64,000 nucleotides of DNA from an uncultured Shimia sp. (GCF_947493595.1 NZ_CANLRL010000010.1:52463-116462), one strand, 5' to 3'; counted from the first letter of the stretch, positions 36,241 to 45,324 are shown. Notes: generated by a model not told the origin, from the letters alone. A program made the numbers and translations.

Positions 36241-37641
36241 ATGATTCCAGTGCAGGGATTTCACGGCGCCAACGTGGCGGTTTTGGGCTTGGGGCGGTCC
36301 GGTTTGGCAACGGCAAGGGCCTTGCGCGCGGGCGGTGCAGAAGCCGTGTGCTGGGATGACAATCCAACGGCGCGGAAAACGGTGGAAGGCGAAGGCTTTG
36401 TCTGCCGTGATTTGTCTCGTCAGGGCGCGTTTGAGGATATCGCAAGCCTGATTGTCTCGCCGGGCATTCCGCATTTGTATCCGGTGCCCAATCCAGTTGT
36501 GGCCGCCGCCTTGGAGGCAGGCGTGCCGGTCGACAACGACATTGGGCTGTTTTTCCGCAGCTTTGCCACGCGGCAATGGGACAGTTTTGAGGTCACGCCC
36601 AAAGTGGTGACCGTGACCGGGTCCAACGGCAAGTCCACCACCTCAGCCCTCATTCATCATGTGTTGAGCGAGGCGGGACGGCGCACGCAGCTAGCGGGCA
36701 ACATTGGTCGCGGCGTGCTCGATATTGATCCGGCAGAAGATGGCGATGTGGTGGTGCTGGAGCTGTCGAGCTACCAAACCGATCTTGCACGTAGTTTGAC
36801 GCCGGACATTGCGGTTTTCACCAACCTGAGCCCGGATCATTTGGATCGGCACGCGGGCATGGGGGGCTATTTTGCCGCCAAACGTCGGTTGTTTGCTGAA
36901 GGTGGTCCAGATCGGGCGGTGATTGGTGTGGACGAGATTGAAGGCACATATCTGGCGGGGCAGCTGTCAGAAGGGGCGGCGGATGATCGGGTGATGCGGA
37001 TTTCGACGGAGCGCAAGCTGACCAGAGCGGGGTGGAATGTCTTTGCCCGCAAAGGTTATTTGAGTGAGTATCGCAAGGGCCGACAGGCGGGGTCGATTGA
37101 CCTGCGCGCTATCAAGGGACTGCCGGGCACCCACAACCACCAGAACGCCTGCGCGGCTTATGCGGTGTGTCGTTCCTTGGGCCTGGCGCCTCGGGTGATT
37201 GAGGCCGGGTTTGCCTCTTTTGGCGGCTTGCCACATCGCAGTCAGATCATCGCTGAGAAAGATGGCGTGACCTTTGTGAACGACAGCAAGGCAACCAATG
37301 TGGATGCCGCCAAAAAAGCGCTGTCGGCTTTCCAGAGCATCCGCTGGATTTGTGGCGGGCTGGAGAAAGAGGGCGGTCTCGGAGAACTGGTCGAGAGTGC
37401 TGGCGGCGTGAAGAAGGCGTATGTGATTGGGCGTGAGGCGGCCAGCTTTGCCATGCAGCTCAAGGGTATTGAGGCGGAAGTTTGCACCGATATGACGACG
37501 GCTGTGGCCAAAGCGGCAGCAGAGGCGGAGGCGGGCGATACTGTGCTTTTGGCGCCTGCGGCAGCAAGTTTTGATCAATACAACAGCTTTGAAAAACGTG
37601 GCGAAGATTTTGCCAAATGTGTCGAGCAGGCGCTTTCTTAA
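36241..37641 (+). CDS. murD: UDP-N-acetylmuramoyl-L-alanine--D-glutamate ligase
   Basis: 466 residues from the ATG at 36241, which follows GGGGG at a suitable distance. MurD adds D-glutamate to UDP-MurNAc-L-Ala. The N-terminal domain reads [17 protein letters not shown], the ATP loop [20 protein letters not shown], then [35 protein letters not shown]. The C-terminal domain has [33 protein letters not shown] and [22 protein letters not shown]. It is the last cell-wall gene before the 8.4-kb block that interrupts the cluster. Confidence 0.97.
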   Translation: MIPVQGFHGANVAVLGLGRSGLATARALRAGGAEAVCWDDNPTARKTVEGEGFVCRDLSRQGAFEDIASLIVSPGIPHLYPVPNPVVAAALEAGVPVDNDIGLFFRSFATRQWDSFEVTPKVVTVTGSNGKSTTSALIHHVLSEAGRRTQLAGNIGRGVLDIDPAEDGDVVVLELSSYQTDLARSLTPDIAVFTNLSPDHLDRHAGMGGYFAAKRRLFAEGGPDRAVIGVDEIEGTYLAGQLSEGAADDRVMRISTERKLTRAGWNVFARKGYLSEYRKGRQAGSIDLRAIKGLPGTHNHQNACAAYAVCRSLGLAPRVIEAGFASFGGLPHRSQIIAEKDGVTFVNDSKATNVDAAKKALSAFQSIRWICGGLEKEGGLGELVESAGGVKKAYVIGREAASFAMQLKGIEAEVCTDMTTAVAKAAAEAEAGDTVLLAPAAASFDQYNSFEKRGEDFAKCVEQALS

Positions 37642-37673
37642 AGGAAAGCGCTGTCACGGCTTTTTCTGCAGGT

Positions 37674-37687
37674 TTGATCAACATCAA
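37674..37687. promoter_or_regulatory. FNR/FnrL-type box upstream of the HPF-like gene
   Basis: TTGATCAACATCAA is a perfect TTGAT-N4-ATCAA site, 33 bp after the murD stop and 117 bp before the HPF-like start. A site at this distance fits an activator position for a transcript starting about 40 bp downstream. Only the HPF-like gene reads away from it. Confidence 0.75.
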
Positions 37688-37803
37688 AGTGGGCGGAAAT
37701 TGGCCTGTCTATCCTGAATTCACGCAAGGAAATGAAGAGCTTGTTCCTTGTAAATCACGCAGGCGTTCATAGGTCTGTAGTGTAACGATGAAAGGATCTG
37801 ACG

Positions 37804-38121
37804 ATGCAAATTCAGGTGAATACCGACAACTTCATTCATGGTGACGAGCGTGTGATCGAGGTGGCTGAACTGGCCGTTTCCAACGATCTGGAACACATGA
37901 GCGACCGTCTCACCCGAGTGGAAGTGCATCTGAAAGACCAGAATGCGGACAAACATGGGCCGGATCACATTCTGTGCACCATGGAGGCACGCCCGCGTGG
38001 CAAGGGCCCTTTGTCAGCGCATCACGAGGCGGCAGACATTCAGGCAGCGCTGAAAGGCGCGGCGAAGAAGCTGCGGACCCGCCTGACCAGCGAGTTTGGT
38101 AAAGCAGCCAACCACCACTAG
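37804..38121 (+). CDS. HPF/RaiA-like small ribosome-associated protein
   Basis: 105 residues. It resembles the short ribosome hibernation factors (HPF/YfiA): MQIQVNTDNFIHGDERVIEVAELAVSNDLEHMSDRLTRVEVHLKDQN at the start, then HEAADIQAALKGAAKKLRTRL near the end, the usual beta-alpha-beta-beta-beta-alpha order. It lacks the extra C-terminal dimerisation domain of long HPF. These proteins block or protect idle ribosomes, although this short form could also be a phosphate-loop or stress relative. The FNR box upstream suggests expression under low oxygen. Confidence 0.78.
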   Translation: MQIQVNTDNFIHGDERVIEVAELAVSNDLEHMSDRLTRVEVHLKDQNADKHGPDHILCTMEARPRGKGPLSAHHEAADIQAALKGAAKKLRTRLTSEFGKAANHH

Positions 38122-38127
38122 TGGTGG

Positions 38128-39315
38128 TTAGGTTTTGGGTCGCTGCGCGATTGCTTGTCCGGCGGCCCATCCTGAAGACCAGGCCCATTGGAAGTTGAAG
38201 CCGCCGAGCCAACCGGTCACATCGGCGGCTTCGCCAATCACATAGAGACCGGGCACGGTTTTGGCCTCCATGGTTTTGGACGATAACCCGTCGGTGTCGA
38301 TGCCGCCCAGCGTGACCTCTGCGGTGCGATAACCTTCGGTGCCGGTGGGCACCATTTCCCAGTTTCTCAGAGCGTCACACAGGGCGCGCAGTGCGACATC
38401 GGACTGATCCGCGAGATTGCCGGAGAGGTCCATCTCGCTTGCAAGATGCTCGACCAATCGGCTGGGCAAAAGCGTGGCCAGTTCGGTGGTGAGATTGCGA
38501 CGCCCCTGCGCTTGTCGCCGTGAACGCAACTCCTCAAATGGGTCGTTGTCCGGGAACAAGTTGAGCGTGATCGGCTGACTTTCCTGCCAATAGGAGCTGA
38601 TCTGTAACATGGCGGGGCCGGAGAGGCCGCGGTGGGTGAACAGCATGGCTTCTTCAAACGCGGCGCCGTTGGCGGTGGCGCGCACCGGATGGGCCACACC
38701 GGAAATGGCTTTGAAGCGGCCATCGGAGAAGGTGAAAGGCACCAGCCCCGCGCGGGTGTCGGTGACCATGAGATTAAACTGGCGGGCGATGTCATAGGCC
38801 AGACCTGTGGCGCCCATCTTGGGAATAGATTTGCCGCCGGTTGCCAACACGAGGTTCCGGCACGTCAGCGTTTCGCGGCGGCCGGATTTTTCGATCGCGA
38901 CGGTGAATCCAGCGCTGCCATGCCCTACGGCGATAACCTTGGTTTCCAGCCACAGCTCAGCACCTGCCTGTGCCATTTCAGCCCGCAACATGGCGATGAT
39001 GTCTTTGGCGCTGTTGTCGCAGAACAGCTGGCCCAGGGTTTTCTCGTGGTAGGCAATGCCGTGGCGCGCCACCATGTCGAGGAAGTCCCACTGGGTGTAG
39101 CGGCTGAGGGCGGATTTGCAGAAATGCGGATTGCCCGACAGGAAGTTTTCAGGGCCCGCGTACATATTGGTGAAGTTGCAGCGCCCGCCGCCGGAAATGC
39201 GGATTTTCTCACCCGGCGCTTTGGCGTGGTCGAGCACCAGCGTGCGCCCGCCAGTTTGCGAAGCGCACATCATGCCAGCGGCGCCGGCGCCCAAAATTAT
39301 GTTGTCCCAGGTCAT
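38128..39315 (-). CDS. BaiN/HI0933-type flavoprotein (NAD(P)/FAD-dependent oxidoreductase)
   Basis: 395 residues from the ATG at 39315 (protein MTWDNIILGAGAAGMMCAS); the frame stays open further upstream but the FAD motif should lie at the N-terminus. GAGAAG is the dinucleotide-binding loop, RISGGGRCNFTNM the family signature, and VLATGGKSIPKMGATG a second FAD contact. The end GLYVIGEAADVTGWLGGFNFQWAWSSGWAAGQAIA is also diagnostic. The physiological role of most members is unclear. It converges with the HPF-like gene, and its start faces the sigma factor gene. Confidence 0.92.
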   Translation of the reverse strand: MTWDNIILGAGAAGMMCASQTGGRTLVLDHAKAPGEKIRISGGGRCNFTNMYAGPENFLSGNPHFCKSALSRYTQWDFLDMVARHGIAYHEKTLGQLFCDNSAKDIIAMLRAEMAQAGAELWLETKVIAVGHGSAGFTVAIEKSGRRETLTCRNLVLATGGKSIPKMGATGLAYDIARQFNLMVTDTRAGLVPFTFSDGRFKAISGVAHPVRATANGAAFEEAMLFTHRGLSGPAMLQISSYWQESQPITLNLFPDNDPFEELRSRRQAQGRRNLTTELATLLPSRLVEHLASEMDLSGNLADQSDVALRALCDALRNWEMVPTGTEGYRTAEVTLGGIDTDGLSSKTMEAKTVPGLYVIGEAADVTGWLGGFNFQWAWSSGWAAGQAIAQRPKT

Positions 39316-39510
39316 GGGCGCGGGGTGCCTTATGTGGCGGCTTGCGTCAAGGGGCGAGGGGAGGTGTGACCCTTTTAGAATATTGCAATTGGCGTGCATC
39401 TTATTTGGATTTTGCATCCACAAAAGCTGGCAGTGGAAGGTGTGATCCATTACGTTGGGCACCATGAGACGCGACAGCTCACCTACTTGCAAACGGCCTG
39501 CGGCACAGTG

Positions 39511-40002
39511 ATGACGATTGACGTCTTGCTGCCGGAACTGCGCGCCTATGCGCTTTCTTTATCCAAGCATCGGCATGACTCCGAGGATCTGGTCCAGGAC
39601 GCCATCGAACGGGCATTGCGATCAGACAAGCGCCCCAAACCGCTGGCTGATCTGCGCCCCTGGATGTTTCGGATCATTCGCAATCTGCATGTGGATGAGG
39701 CACGAAAAAAACGTGTGCGCATGGAATATTCCAATACGCAAAGCCGTTTATCTATTGATCTAACGCAAAGCCACAATCATGCCGAAGACATAACTGTACG
39801 GACGACATTTGCGACCTTACCACCCGCCATGCGGGAGGTGTTGTTTCTGGTGGATGTCATGGGTATGAAATATGCCGAAGCCGCTGAGATTATGGATGTG
39901 CCGCATGGCACGGTGATGAGTCGGGTAAGCCGGGCGCGACGCGCACTGATCATAGCAATGGAAGCCGGCTCTGATGGGGCTGATGAGGATACCAAAAGAT
40001 GA
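39511..40002 (+). CDS. ECF RNA polymerase sigma factor, likely sulfite-response type
   Basis: 163 residues from the ATG at 39511 (MTIDVLLPELRAYALSLSKHR). Region 2 reads DSEDLVQDAIERALRS with RPWMFRIIRNLHVDEARKKR, and region 4 reads ATLPPAMREVLFLVDVMGMKYAEAAEIMDVPHGTVMSRVSRARRAL. It lacks regions 1 and 3, as ECF factors do. The anti-sigma gene overlaps by 4 bp. In Sinorhizobium meliloti a homologous arrangement (RpoE4 with SorT) answers to sulfite and thiosulfate; the sulfite dehydrogenase genes 800 bp away suggest the same here. Confidence 0.9.
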   Translation: MTIDVLLPELRAYALSLSKHRHDSEDLVQDAIERALRSDKRPKPLADLRPWMFRIIRNLHVDEARKKRVRMEYSNTQSRLSIDLTQSHNHAEDITVRTTFATLPPAMREVLFLVDVMGMKYAEAAEIMDVPHGTVMSRVSRARRALIIAMEAGSDGADEDTKR

Positions 40003-40736
40003 CCGATCTAAGCGACAGTGATTGGGACCTGGTCAACGCCTATGCGGACGGCGAACTGCCTGTCTCTGACGTGCAGGCTTTCGAAGCGCGCCTAACCAAT
40101 GAGGCTGCGTTACAAGAGGCATTGCAGCAGGTGCAGATGGTGTCCAGTGCATTGGCACAGATGCGCCCGGAGGTTGCCCCACCTGCGACAGAGCCCGTGC
40201 AACCCGCAAACCGAAACTGGCGCCCGCTTGCGGCTTGCGCCTCTTTTGCGGCTGCCGCGATTGTGGCAACGGGCGTGTTTTTCTTGTCATCCAAAGCGCC
40301 AAAATCGGCCGTCGAGCTGCATCAGGCTTTCTTGGACACAAGCTACTCACTGTCGTCAGTGCCCGATGTTCAAACCATTGACTTACAGGCCAATCCGCAG
40401 GCACCTGAATTGCTGATGGCCAATCTGTATCTGGTGGAGCAGACAGTGCTGTCCGGAGACCGCAGTGCTGCACATTACAAAGGGCGCAACAACTGCCGTC
40501 TGACGCTGTTGTCCGGGCCGGATGTGAGCGCAAAGGACGTGCCGGAAGGTATCCGTTTTGCCCAGTGGGACACCGATGGGCGGGGCTTTGTTGTGATGGC
40601 CTCGGGCATGGATCAACGTCGGTTTAATGCCATTGCTGAGTTCTTGCGTCAGGCCACCTATGCGCCAACCCAACCCAAAACCGTTTTGGCCATGAAACAG
40701 GCAACAGACGCCGCAGCCCCCTGTCAGAAAGTCTGA
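39999..40736 (+). CDS. Membrane-anchored anti-sigma factor
   Basis: 245 residues. The N-terminal anti-sigma domain (SDSDWDLVNAYADGELPVSDVQAFEARLTNEAALQEAL) has no HxxxCxxC zinc motif. One membrane helix lies at about residues 74-94 (LAACASFAAAAIVATGVFFLSS), so the remaining 150 residues are periplasmic. These contain the only two cysteines outside the helix region (in NNCRLTLLSG and AAPCQKV), which could sense or bind a periplasmic signal such as sulfite. It overlaps the sigma gene and is followed by a strong terminator. Confidence 0.87.
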   Translation: MTDLSDSDWDLVNAYADGELPVSDVQAFEARLTNEAALQEALQQVQMVSSALAQMRPEVAPPATEPVQPANRNWRPLAACASFAAAAIVATGVFFLSSKAPKSAVELHQAFLDTSYSLSSVPDVQTIDLQANPQAPELLMANLYLVEQTVLSGDRSAAHYKGRNNCRLTLLSGPDVSAKDVPEGIRFAQWDTDGRGFVVMASGMDQRRFNAIAEFLRQATYAPTQPKTVLAMKQATDAAAPCQKV

Positions 40737-40764
40737 TTTCGGATCTTGCTTGAGCGAAATTAAG

Positions 40765-40809
40765 GAGGCCCTTTGCCGCGTTTCATCGGCAAAGGGCCTC
40801 AATTTTTTG
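40765..40809. terminator. Bidirectional terminator between anti-sigma and cytochrome genes
   Basis: A perfect 14-bp stem (GAGGCCCTTTGCCG with CGGCAAAGGGCCTC) with an 8-base loop has TTTTTT on the plus side and TTAATTTC on the minus side. It serves the two converging operons. Confidence 0.92.
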
Positions 40810-40812
40810 ACG

Positions 40813-41529
40813 TTAGTTCTTTTTGCCGGGGAAGTTCGGGCGATCCTCACCATAGTGCGCCGTGAGGTAATCGAGAATGATGGTGCGCTCTGGCTCCTCA
40901 AACTCGTCCATGCCCTGATCTTCGACCATCCACTCAAACAACTCAAGCCAGCCGTCCCGGCTCAGACCTTGCTGCGCAACAATCATCTCGGAGTGGCAGG
41001 CAGAGCAGGCATAGTAGGTTTCTTCGACACCTGGTGCATCAAAGAGAATGCCATATTCATACGCGTCTTCCTCTGCCGCGTTGGCGTTGACAGTTGCCGG
41101 TGTCGCTTCAAAGCTCAGAGGCGCGTCGCTGTTTTGATTGAGGTAAGCAATCAGGTTGGCCCGATCAGTGGCTTTTTTCATACCCGCAAAGGTCATCTTG
41201 GTGCCTTTGACCAGCGCTTTGGGTTTGGTCAGGAAGGCGTCAAGCTGGTCAACAGACCAGGTGCCGCCAAGCGCGACAAGCGCCTTGGAGTATTTGTATC
41301 CGTCCACACTCGCGACCGGCGCGCCCACAATGCCAAAGAGATTGGGGCCGGTCTTTTTCTTGCCGCCCTGATCCACGGTGTGGCAGGCCTTACATTTTTT
41401 GAAGGCCTTTTCCCCTTTGGCACTATCTGCCTGAGGCAGTAGATCGGCAACGGTTTCGGCAGTGGATATGGCTGGCAGAGCAATCGTGAGGCAAAGGCCC
41501 AGAGTTGCCCCGATGGCGGGGATACGCAT
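40813..41529 (-). CDS. Periplasmic diheme cytochrome c, partner of the sulfite dehydrogenase
   Basis: 238 residues from the ATG at 41529, with AGGAG six bases upstream. A signal peptide ends near ISTAE. Two heme-binding motifs are present: Cys46-Lys-Ala-Cys49-His50 in a class I cytochrome domain with axial-ligand candidate Met107 (MTFAGM), and Cys185-Ser-Ala-Cys188-His189 in a second, shorter domain ending FPGKKN. The fusion of a cytochrome c2-like domain to a SorB/SoxD-like domain suggests it accepts electrons from the molybdenum enzyme encoded just upstream and passes them on. It is the second gene of that operon (66-bp gap). Confidence 0.92.
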   Translation of the reverse strand: MRIPAIGATLGLCLTIALPAISTAETVADLLPQADSAKGEKAFKKCKACHTVDQGGKKKTGPNLFGIVGAPVASVDGYKYSKALVALGGTWSVDQLDAFLTKPKALVKGTKMTFAGMKKATDRANLIAYLNQNSDAPLSFEATPATVNANAAEEDAYEYGILFDAPGVEETYYACSACHSEMIVAQQGLSRDGWLELFEWMVEDQGMDEFEEPERTIILDYLTAHYGEDRPNFPGKKN

Positions 41530-41595
41530 GGCGGTCTCCTGAAGTGATAGAATTTTTGGAACGGACGGCGCCAACGCGCCGCCCGTCTTTTGGGG

Positions 41596-42888
41596 TTAGC
41601 TGGCGCGCAGACCAACCCGGTGCATGGTGTTGTTGAGATACCCTTTGGGGTTCCAGTCGATGGCAAAGGGCTGCATGTCGCCATTGCTGTCTGTGGCGCG
41701 GGCCCAAACTTCATAGTAGCCCGCCTGCGGGAACGACACATTGGCGCGCCAGTTCTGCCAGGCACCGGAGTTCACCGGAGCGTCCAGCTCAGCAGTCTGC
41801 CAGGTGGTGCCGAAGTCAGTAGAGATTTCCAGCTTTTCAACCGTGCGGTCGCCAGACCACGCGTGGCCACGCACTTCGGTTTCCATGCCCACATCCGCGC
41901 CATTCGCCGGGAAGGTCACCAAGGATTTCACCGGCATACGCTCGATGATCACAAAGTCCTCGGTCGCCACCTTTTCACCCGGCGCAACCGGACGGTTAGG
42001 CACGCGATAGGCTTTGCCGGTCATCTTCGGACCATCATGCACCACGTCGCGCAGCTCGATACGTGTCAGCCACTTCTGCGCTGTGGAGGCAGGCCAGCCC
42101 GGCACAACCAAACGCAATGGTGCGCCGTTCAGCGGGTGCAGTGGCGCACCGTTCATTTCAAACGCAATCAGGATCTCGTCGGTCATCGCCTTGGCAATTG
42201 GCATGCCGCGCGAAATTGGCAGCTTCTCAGGATCGCCAGACAGGTGCGCGTCAGCACCGTAATGGGCGGTATAAACCACGTTGGATTGAACGCCTGCAGC
42301 TTCCAGAACGTCTTTCAGCCGTACGCCGGTCCACTCAGAACACGCCACCGCGCCATAGGTCCATTGGTTGCCTTTGGCTGGTGGATTGAAGAAGCCACGG
42401 CCGTTGCCGCCACATTCCAGCGTCAGCGCGCTGGTGACCACTTCAAATTTTTCTTTCAGATCGGCGATGCTCAACGTCATGAGCGTGTCGACAAAGCCGT
42501 CGATGGTCAATGTCCAGCTTGCCGCATCAACATCCACAGGCGGAATGCCGTTGTTGCGCACAAAGTGGCGCGAGGTTGGGGTGATCGCATCGTCGAGCAG
42601 CTCTGGCGGGGTTTCGGCATTCACCGGACGGTCGTTGAGCAACGTCAGGCCGTCTTTGCCAACCAGAACGTCCTCAGACGCCATCGCCGCAGGTACAAAG
42701 CCAATCGGCATGTTGCGGTGGAACGGGATTGAGGTGCCAACCATGGCGGCCATTGTGGCCAGGCCTGTGCGTTTGAGGAAGCCACGGCGATCCGGGTTTG
42801 GCACCCGGCCAAAAAACTCCTTGTCCGCCTTCTCCGGATTTTCAGCAAAAAAGCTGTTTACGTCCTTAGTTTCATCGTTGTCAGCCAT
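41596..42888 (-). CDS. SorT/SoxC-like sulfite dehydrogenase, molybdopterin subunit
   Basis: 430 residues of the sulfite oxidase family. A Tat signal with RRGFLKR (Arg34-Arg35) sends the folded enzyme to the periplasm. The molybdenum-binding cysteine is Cys159 in ALTLECGGNGRGFF. The C-terminal Ig-like dimerisation domain includes VRGHAWSGDRTVEKLEISTDFGTTW. The family includes SorA, SorT and SoxC; lack of the other sox genes nearby and the linked sigma factor favour a SorT-like sulfite dehydrogenase. An ECF-type promoter lies about 60 bp upstream. It oxidises sulfite to sulfate, with the neighbouring cytochrome as probable acceptor. Confidence 0.92.
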   Translation of the reverse strand: MADNDETKDVNSFFAENPEKADKEFFGRVPNPDRRGFLKRTGLATMAAMVGTSIPFHRNMPIGFVPAAMASEDVLVGKDGLTLLNDRPVNAETPPELLDDAITPTSRHFVRNNGIPPVDVDAASWTLTIDGFVDTLMTLSIADLKEKFEVVTSALTLECGGNGRGFFNPPAKGNQWTYGAVACSEWTGVRLKDVLEAAGVQSNVVYTAHYGADAHLSGDPEKLPISRGMPIAKAMTDEILIAFEMNGAPLHPLNGAPLRLVVPGWPASTAQKWLTRIELRDVVHDGPKMTGKAYRVPNRPVAPGEKVATEDFVIIERMPVKSLVTFPANGADVGMETEVRGHAWSGDRTVEKLEISTDFGTTWQTAELDAPVNSGAWQNWRANVSFPQAGYYEVWARATDSNGDMQPFAIDWNPKGYLNNTMHRVGLRAS

Positions 42889-42950
42889 ATTGTCCTCCCA
42901 TGGCGTCCTGCTGTTGGGCGCAGCCCACTGATTGGTGGTTGCAAGGAAGA

Positions 42951-42976
42951 AACGGATGGGTGCGACAATTTATTCC
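42951..42976 (-). promoter_or_regulatory. ECF-type promoter of the sulfite dehydrogenase operon
   Basis: On the minus strand GGAATAA (-35) and CGTT (-10) are separated so that GGAAT and CGTT have 17 bp between them. This fits the general ECF promoter pattern and lies 63 bp before the start of the molybdenum enzyme gene. The sigma factor encoded at 39511 is the obvious candidate. Confidence 0.6.
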
Positions 42977-43025
42977 TTTGAGAGTCGAGGTTTTATTCAA
43001 GGATTTGAATTTGCAGGGAAATTGA

Positions 43026-43061
43026 ACAGAAAAACCGCCCCAGACACTGAGCCGGGGCGGT
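43026..43061 (-). terminator. Intrinsic terminator after the chemoreceptor gene
   Basis: On the minus strand ACCGCCCC and GGGGCGGT pair over 8 bp and are followed by TTTTCTGTT, 34 bp after the chemoreceptor stop. It isolates the chemoreceptor operon from the sulfite dehydrogenase operon. Confidence 0.88.
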
Positions 43062-43094
43062 CGATTTGAGGGCGTTTGACTGTGAAGCGCTTTA

Positions 43095-45287
43095 TCAGGC
43101 CACGTGGCTTTGCGTGTCTTCGGTGTCAAAGTCCAACATGCTTGGTGGCATTGTCTTGAAGTCGGCCACTGTGCTGGACAGGAGTTTGGACTCCGCCTGT
43201 GCGCCTTGCATAGAGGAGTTCACCTCAAAGAAGGCCGCCGCGTTTTCCTGGGTCGACTTGTCCAGACGTCCCACGGCCACGTTGATTTCGTTAATGCCCA
43301 CTGAGGTGTCCTTGGTGGCTTCAGCAATGTGGCGGATTTTTTCGGTGGCGCCATTCACGCCAACAACAATCTCGTCAAACGCCTCACCCGTGTCACGAAC
43401 CAGAGACACGCCACGCTCAACTGTTGAACCGGTGGTCTTGATCAATTCCGAAATCTGTCGGGCGGATTCTGACGATTTTTGCGCCAAGGCACGGACTTCG
43501 GAGGCCACCACGGCAAAGCCCTGACCAGCCTCCCCGGCACGGGCCGCTTCCACACCTGCGTTGAGTGCGAGAAGGTTTGTTTGGAACGCAATGTCCTCGA
43601 TCACACCCAAAGTGCCGTCAATGGAATCGGTGGCGGCCTCAATTTCGGACATGGCCTCGACGGCCAGGCGCATGATTTCTTGGCCTTGTCCGGCTCGGCT
43701 GGTGATCTCATCCACGGAGGCGTTGGCATCAGTGGCGGAGTTGGCCATGGAGCCCACCGTTGCTGACATCTGCTCCAGTGCAGCGGCGGTTTCTTCCAAG
43801 GCGGCTGCGTTCTGTTCAGAGTTTGCAGCCACGGAGTCCGTGGTGCGCGACACTTCGGAGGACACGCCTTCCACCACTGCGGCGGATTTGGAGACCGAGT
43901 TGATCTTCTCGGACAGGCTGTCGGTGGCGGTGTTCATCGAGGTGGCGATTTCGCCAAAGATACCCTCAAACCCGTCCGGCATGCGGTAGGTCAGATCCTG
44001 TTCTTCAATATGGCTGAGCCCTGCGCGCACAGCTTCCAGACCTTCGTTGGCCGCGCTGCCAATACTGTTCACTTTGACGCAGATTTCTTTGAAGATGCCT
44101 TCTTTGTCTTCGGTGCTGAGCTGTCCGGTGAAATCCCCGCGGGCACAGGCTTCTACCACCTCGGCAATTTCTTCTGCGGCAACCTTTTCAGAGGCACGCT
44201 GCGTCAGAAGTAGTTCGATGGAGGCGTGCAGCTCGGCGATCTCTTTGGCGGAGCTGCGGTATTTCAGAGGGTCCGCGTCATCGCCACGGGCGGCGGCGGC
44301 CAAGGCTTGCGTGCCTTCGCGCAGCGGTCGCAGCTGTCGGCGACACCAAATCAGCATCGCGCCGAGGAAGAGGGCAATCATTCCTAAAAGGGCGCCCATG
44401 GCTTGGAAGATCACGGCAGATTTCTCAGCTTGCTGTGCGGAAAAATCGGACAGCAGAATAAGGTCAAAGGCAGTACCGTCCTGATTGACGCCAATACGGT
44501 TGCGTGCGGCGACAAAGTGCTGGTCACCGGCGGCAATCACATCAAAGGTCAGATCATTGCCAGCCAGAGCATTCATCGCGGTGGTGGTCACAGCGGTATG
44601 GTCCGGTGCCGCGGTTTCTTCGGCGGTGTCTTCCGTCGATGCCAGTACCGGCGCCTGATACCCCTGTAGGGTCCAGTCAGCCGTCGGCGTGACCTCGGCC
44701 AGAAGCACCTGCATTTGCATCGCCTCGGCAATCACCGGCAAGCTGGACTGCGCGTCAAGCGCCAGAAGGCCGTAACCAACCACATTGCGGCCGGAAAACA
44801 GCGGGAAGGCGTAGACTGCTCCAATGCGGCTGTCGTCAATCTGGGTGATCTCAAAGGCGCGTTGGCGGCTCTCTTTGACCCGCTGCACGATGTCTGGCGT
44901 GCCGGCGCTTTTCAGGTTGTCATTTTGCGAACTGAACGCGGCGACTGCGGTGGCATCTTTGTCAAAAACAACAAGATCGGAGATCTCACCGGAGGCGGAA
45001 GCCCGGTTGAAGGTTGAGGACAGGTCCTCTTGCACGGCGGCAAAATTGCCTTCTTTCAGAGCCGTCATACTGTCGCGTGATCGCGACACAGTGCGGCCAT
45101 GGTTGGTGAGGGTCTTCTCACTGCGTTGCAGCACTTGCAGCGCCGCCACGCTGGCATTTTCTGCGTTCAGGGACAGCAAGGTCGTTTCCACCCGCTTCAG
45201 TATGGCGCCGCCACCCATAACAAAGGCGGTGGTCATCGCCATCGCGAAGATACACAAGCCCACAACAATTCGGTTGGAAAGTGACAT
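43095..45287 (-). CDS. Methyl-accepting chemotaxis protein
   Basis: 730 residues. Membrane helices at about 8-30 and 291-314 enclose a 260-residue periplasmic sensor domain that I do not recognise in detail. A HAMP domain (about 315-368) and a long coiled coil follow. The signalling tip reads IEDIAFQTNLLALNAGVEAARAGEAGQGFAVVASEVRALAQ, the region that docks CheW and CheA. No CheR-binding pentapeptide is seen at the C-terminus (ends SHVA). It lies 37 bp downstream of a periplasmic rhodanese gene on the same strand. This suggests sensing of a sulfur compound or of redox state, but the ligand is unknown. Confidence 0.94.
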   Translation of the reverse strand: MSLSNRIVVGLCIFAMAMTTAFVMGGGAILKRVETTLLSLNAENASVAALQVLQRSEKTLTNHGRTVSRSRDSMTALKEGNFAAVQEDLSSTFNRASASGEISDLVVFDKDATAVAAFSSQNDNLKSAGTPDIVQRVKESRQRAFEITQIDDSRIGAVYAFPLFSGRNVVGYGLLALDAQSSLPVIAEAMQMQVLLAEVTPTADWTLQGYQAPVLASTEDTAEETAAPDHTAVTTTAMNALAGNDLTFDVIAAGDQHFVAARNRIGVNQDGTAFDLILLSDFSAQQAEKSAVIFQAMGALLGMIALFLGAMLIWCRRQLRPLREGTQALAAAARGDDADPLKYRSSAKEIAELHASIELLLTQRASEKVAAEEIAEVVEACARGDFTGQLSTEDKEGIFKEICVKVNSIGSAANEGLEAVRAGLSHIEEQDLTYRMPDGFEGIFGEIATSMNTATDSLSEKINSVSKSAAVVEGVSSEVSRTTDSVAANSEQNAAALEETAAALEQMSATVGSMANSATDANASVDEITSRAGQGQEIMRLAVEAMSEIEAATDSIDGTLGVIEDIAFQTNLLALNAGVEAARAGEAGQGFAVVASEVRALAQKSSESARQISELIKTTGSTVERGVSLVRDTGEAFDEIVVGVNGATEKIRHIAEATKDTSVGINEINVAVGRLDKSTQENAAAFFEVNSSMQGAQAESKLLSSTVADFKTMPPSMLDFDTEDTQSHVA

Positions 45288-45324
45288 GGTTGCTGTCCCT
45301 GATAGTTATAGAATTTGCGGTCGA

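Noticed and set aside
37642..37676. AAAGC...GCTTT after murD as an intrinsic terminator
   Set aside because: Only about 5 bp can pair, with a poor loop, so it is too weak to call.
39435..39456. GGAAG and CGTT before the ECF sigma gene as an autoregulatory promoter
   Set aside because: The spacer is 13 bp, four less than in the promoter before the sulfite dehydrogenase gene, and too short for a usual ECF promoter.
41596..42888. SoxC of a thiosulfate-oxidising Sox system
   Set aside because: No soxXYZAB genes are nearby and the gene sits with an ECF sigma/anti-sigma pair, which points to a SorT-like sulfite dehydrogenase; the two cannot be fully separated from sequence alone.
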